NCBI GenBank assembly: GCA_913060565.1
Contig: CAJXRU010000032.1
Location: 1-34,858 of the forward strand
Length of the DNA stretch: 34,858 nt
Origin: an uncultured Gammaproteobacteria bacterium
GTDB lineage: Bacteria; Pseudomonadota; Gammaproteobacteria; Enterobacterales; Psychrobiaceae
Direction: 5' to 3'
Shown: piece after piece, positions 34,810-34,858 of the stretch
How the letters are laid out: each line of letters starts with the position of its first letter
How positions within the stretch are numbered: position 1 is the first letter of the stretch
The notes under the pieces: model-generated
What the model was told of the DNA's origin: nothing
Seen by the model: only the letters and a program-made list of their open reading frames with translations
Databases searched by the model: none
Position numbers and translations under genes: made by a program

Positions 34810-34858
34810 CTGTCTCTTATACACATCTGACGCTGCCGACGAAGAGGATAGTGTAGAT
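34810..34858 (+). other. Nextera/Illumina adapter contamination
   Basis: CTGTCTCTTATACACATCT (34810-34828) is the Tn5 mosaic end used in Nextera libraries. It is followed by GACGCTGCCGACGA (34829-34842), then an 8-base index AGAGGATA (34843-34850) and GTGTAGAT (34851-34858), the start of the P5 primer complement. None of these 49 bases belongs to the organism. Confidence 0.98.

Noticed and set aside
1-34858. CRISPR arrays, insertion sequences, prophage genes, tRNA or rRNA
   Set aside because: Read for by eye on both strands; nothing with repeat-spacer structure, transposase motifs or RNA gene signatures was found.

Overview
The window looks like a chromosomal fragment of a low-to-moderate G+C marine gammaproteobacterium of the order Alteromonadales, most likely near Colwellia/Thalassotalea. 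This is inferred from protein resemblance and gene order (coaBC-slmA/pyrE-rph, gmk-rpoZ-spoT, rbn-pip-dtd-madA, smg-dprA-lysM/def); no search was run. I see no phage, insertion sequence, CRISPR array, rRNA or tRNA. Nearly all the DNA is packed with genes.

Layout. 1-2323: the end of coaBC, slmA, and convergent pyrE and rph. 2524-5401: an exported M17 aminopeptidase and the serine/threonine symporter SstT. 5529-11602: the most unusual locus, an ABC ATPase plus a 1180-residue protein fusing ABC-permease membrane halves to an M1 metallopeptidase, divergent from a LytS-type kinase and a LytTR regulator. Two LytTR-like boxes with a 12-bp spacer lie between them. 11664-14912: dsbC, an NTF2-like lipoprotein and a PhoD-like phosphatase. 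15092-18585: gmk-rpoZ-spoT-ridA. 18668-21052: a secreted endonuclease I with two lamin-tail domains. 21568-24568: recG and a DUF3014 membrane protein. 24565-27643: rbn, pip, dtd and a YiiD/MadA-type protein. 27733-31408: a DUF2959 lipoprotein, an SDR, yaiI and a two-gene siroheme unit. 31559-34263: lysM gene, dprA and smg. 34471-34809: the start of def.

The last 49 bases (34810-34858) are not genomic. They are a Nextera/Illumina adapter with index and P5 bases, which end the def frame artificially.

Most genes are conserved housekeeping. The best candidates for new biology are the M1-peptidase ABC system with its adjacent two-component pair and operator-like repeats, an 11-bp hairpin that would hide the dprA ribosome binding site, and a decayed methyltransferase domain on the siroheme dehydrogenase.
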